Made by a program: the position numbers and the translations under genes. This document shows positions 24,059 through 24,794 of a stretch of DNA of 24,794 bases, piece after piece. The stretch is from assembly GCA_937988705.1 (NCBI GenBank), contig CALKIA010000585.1, positions 1 through 24,794 on the forward strand, in the 5' to 3' direction. The DNA is from an uncultured Chloroflexota bacterium (GTDB lineage Bacteria; Chloroflexota; Anaerolineae; Aggregatilineales; Phototrophicaceae). Positions within the stretch are counted from its first letter, which is position 1. Each line of letters opens with the position of its first letter. The notes below the pieces were generated by a model. It was not told where the DNA came from, searched no databases, and saw only the letters and a list, made by a program, of their open reading frames with translations.

Positions 24059-24794
24059 CAAAACGCCTCAACGCCTCTTGCAGCACGCGTCGACCAACCC
24101 CATATGAGAAGTGTTCCGCCGCGATGCGATAATTGTTCTCCGCCCACGCTTCCCGCAGCGCCGCATCGTCGATCAAGCGGCGGGTCTGCGCGATCACGTC
24201 CGGGGTGAGGTCATAATGATACTCCACCGCCTTGATTCCGCGACTCTTGAGGTCCGCCACATACACCGGGTAGGTATGGATGATGAACGGCTTGCGGAAA
24301 TACATCATTTCCAGCATGGCGTTGCCGAAGCCTTCGTAATCGCTCGGGTACGTCGCGATGTGCGCCTGCGGATAAATATCCCACAGCGTATACACGCGAT
24401 GACCGTTGCGTTCACCCCGTTCTGCGCCGATATAGTCGGCGATGAACTGGTAGCGAATGCCCGCCCGATCCGCTTCTTCCTTGAGCCACGCGCCATAGCC
24501 GCCCGCTTCATCGCCCTCGTAGCCCGTGATCAGCAAGACGAGACGCGGATCATTCAGCTTGCGCATCAATTCGACGGCCTTCTCAATCACTTTGCGGCGA
24601 ATGACGCGCGTCGGCTGCAAGACGATCAGATCGTCGGCGCTTAAGCCAAGCTCGGCGCGGAAGGTCAGCGCATACTCGTCGGGCGGCGGCGGTGGGTTCT
24701 CATAGTCAAAGATGTTTGGCATGTACAGCGACGGGATGCCACGCCATGCATACAGCCGCTGCTGCATCACCGTGCTGATCGACATGTGGCGCAC
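24045..24794 (-). CDS. GT4-family glycosyltransferase, 5' part outside the window
   Basis: The frame is open to the window edge, so the N-terminal domain is missing and the 249 residues seen are mainly the C-terminal nucleotide-sugar-binding Rossmann domain. Visible GT4 features are the linker SLYMPNIFDYENP, the Arg/Lys pair in VLQPTRVIRRK that contacts the donor phosphates, and the E-x7-E motif in YEGFGNAMLE. The stretch YTLWDIYPQAHIATYPS and FRKPFIIHTYPVYVADLKSRG resembles, from memory, glycosyltransferases linked to mannosylglucosylglycerate or glucosylglycerate metabolism, but the acceptor cannot be fixed from a fragment. Next to a GH13_18 phosphorylase, one could build and the other break down the same compatible solute. 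An in-frame ATG in the first codons (MSIST) is internal, not a proven start. Confidence 0.85.
   Translation of the reverse strand: MRHMSISTVMQQRLYAWRGIPSLYMPNIFDYENPPPPPDEYALTFRAELGLSADDLIVLQPTRVIRRKVIEKAVELMRKLNDPRLVLLITGYEGDEAGGYGAWLKEEADRAGIRYQFIADYIGAERGERNGHRVYTLWDIYPQAHIATYPSDYEGFGNAMLEMMYFRKPFIIHTYPVYVADLKSRGIKAVEYHYDLTPDVIAQTRRLIDDAALREAWAENNYRIAAEHFSYGVGRRVLQEALRRFDDPF

Overview
The window is GC-rich, gene-dense bacterial DNA that is mostly devoted to carbohydrate uptake and breakdown. The organism is probably a member of the Chloroflexota (an Anaerolineae-like heterotroph). That is inferred from overall protein style, from binding proteins that carry plain Sec signals and no lipobox, and from C/G-rich dyad repeats between genes. 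No marker gene (rRNA, ribosomal protein) is present to confirm it. No tRNA, rRNA, CRISPR array, transposase or prophage gene was seen.

Layout. (1) Positions 1-1434: a DUF421 membrane protein (cut by the window edge) and a membrane-anchored hypothetical on the minus strand, then a SnoaL-like protein with a clear terminator. (2) 1708-2976: a soluble PAS histidine kinase with no response regulator beside it. (3) 3105-8040: an ABC importer operon (double ATPase, two different permeases, type-1 binding protein) whose order resembles rhamnose (RhaTPQS) or autoinducer-2 (LsrACDB) importers, closed by a strong terminator. (4) 8144-15224: a LacI-family regulator, then an operon of MalE/MalF/MalG-type importer genes without an ATPase, a secreted GH66 dextranase-like enzyme and a cytoplasmic GH15 glucoamylase/glucodextranase-like enzyme. 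A perfect 14-bp palindrome sits at the regulator's own promoter and a 12/14 match lies upstream of the binding-protein gene, which suggests one small regulon for dextran or isomalto-oligosaccharides. (5) 15452-17368: a secreted protein made of three META domains, an intergenic region rich in dyads, and an OsmC-family gene. (6) 17400-22326: a TIM-barrel sugar isomerase/epimerase, a YcjQ-like medium-chain dehydrogenase, a Gfo/Idh/MocA oxidoreductase and a GH36 enzyme. The last three are translationally coupled. (7) 22433-24794, minus strand: a GH13 subfamily 18 phosphorylase (probably glucosylglycerate phosphorylase) downstream of a GT4 glycosyltransferase cut by the window edge.

How the genes may work together. 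In region 4, the secreted GH66 enzyme would cut alpha-1,6-glucan outside the cell, the MalEFG-type importer would take up the fragments (using an ATPase encoded elsewhere), and GH15 would release glucose inside. In regions 6 and 7, the set of isomerase, MDR dehydrogenase, Gfo oxidoreductase and GH13_18 phosphorylase, together with a LacI regulator and a MalEFG-type importer nearby, matches gene families of the Escherichia coli ycjM-W cluster. There YcjS, YcjR and YcjQ interconvert D-gulosides and D-glucosides through 3-keto sugars. The combination of that redox module with a GH36 enzyme and a dextran-type locus is the most interesting feature of the window.
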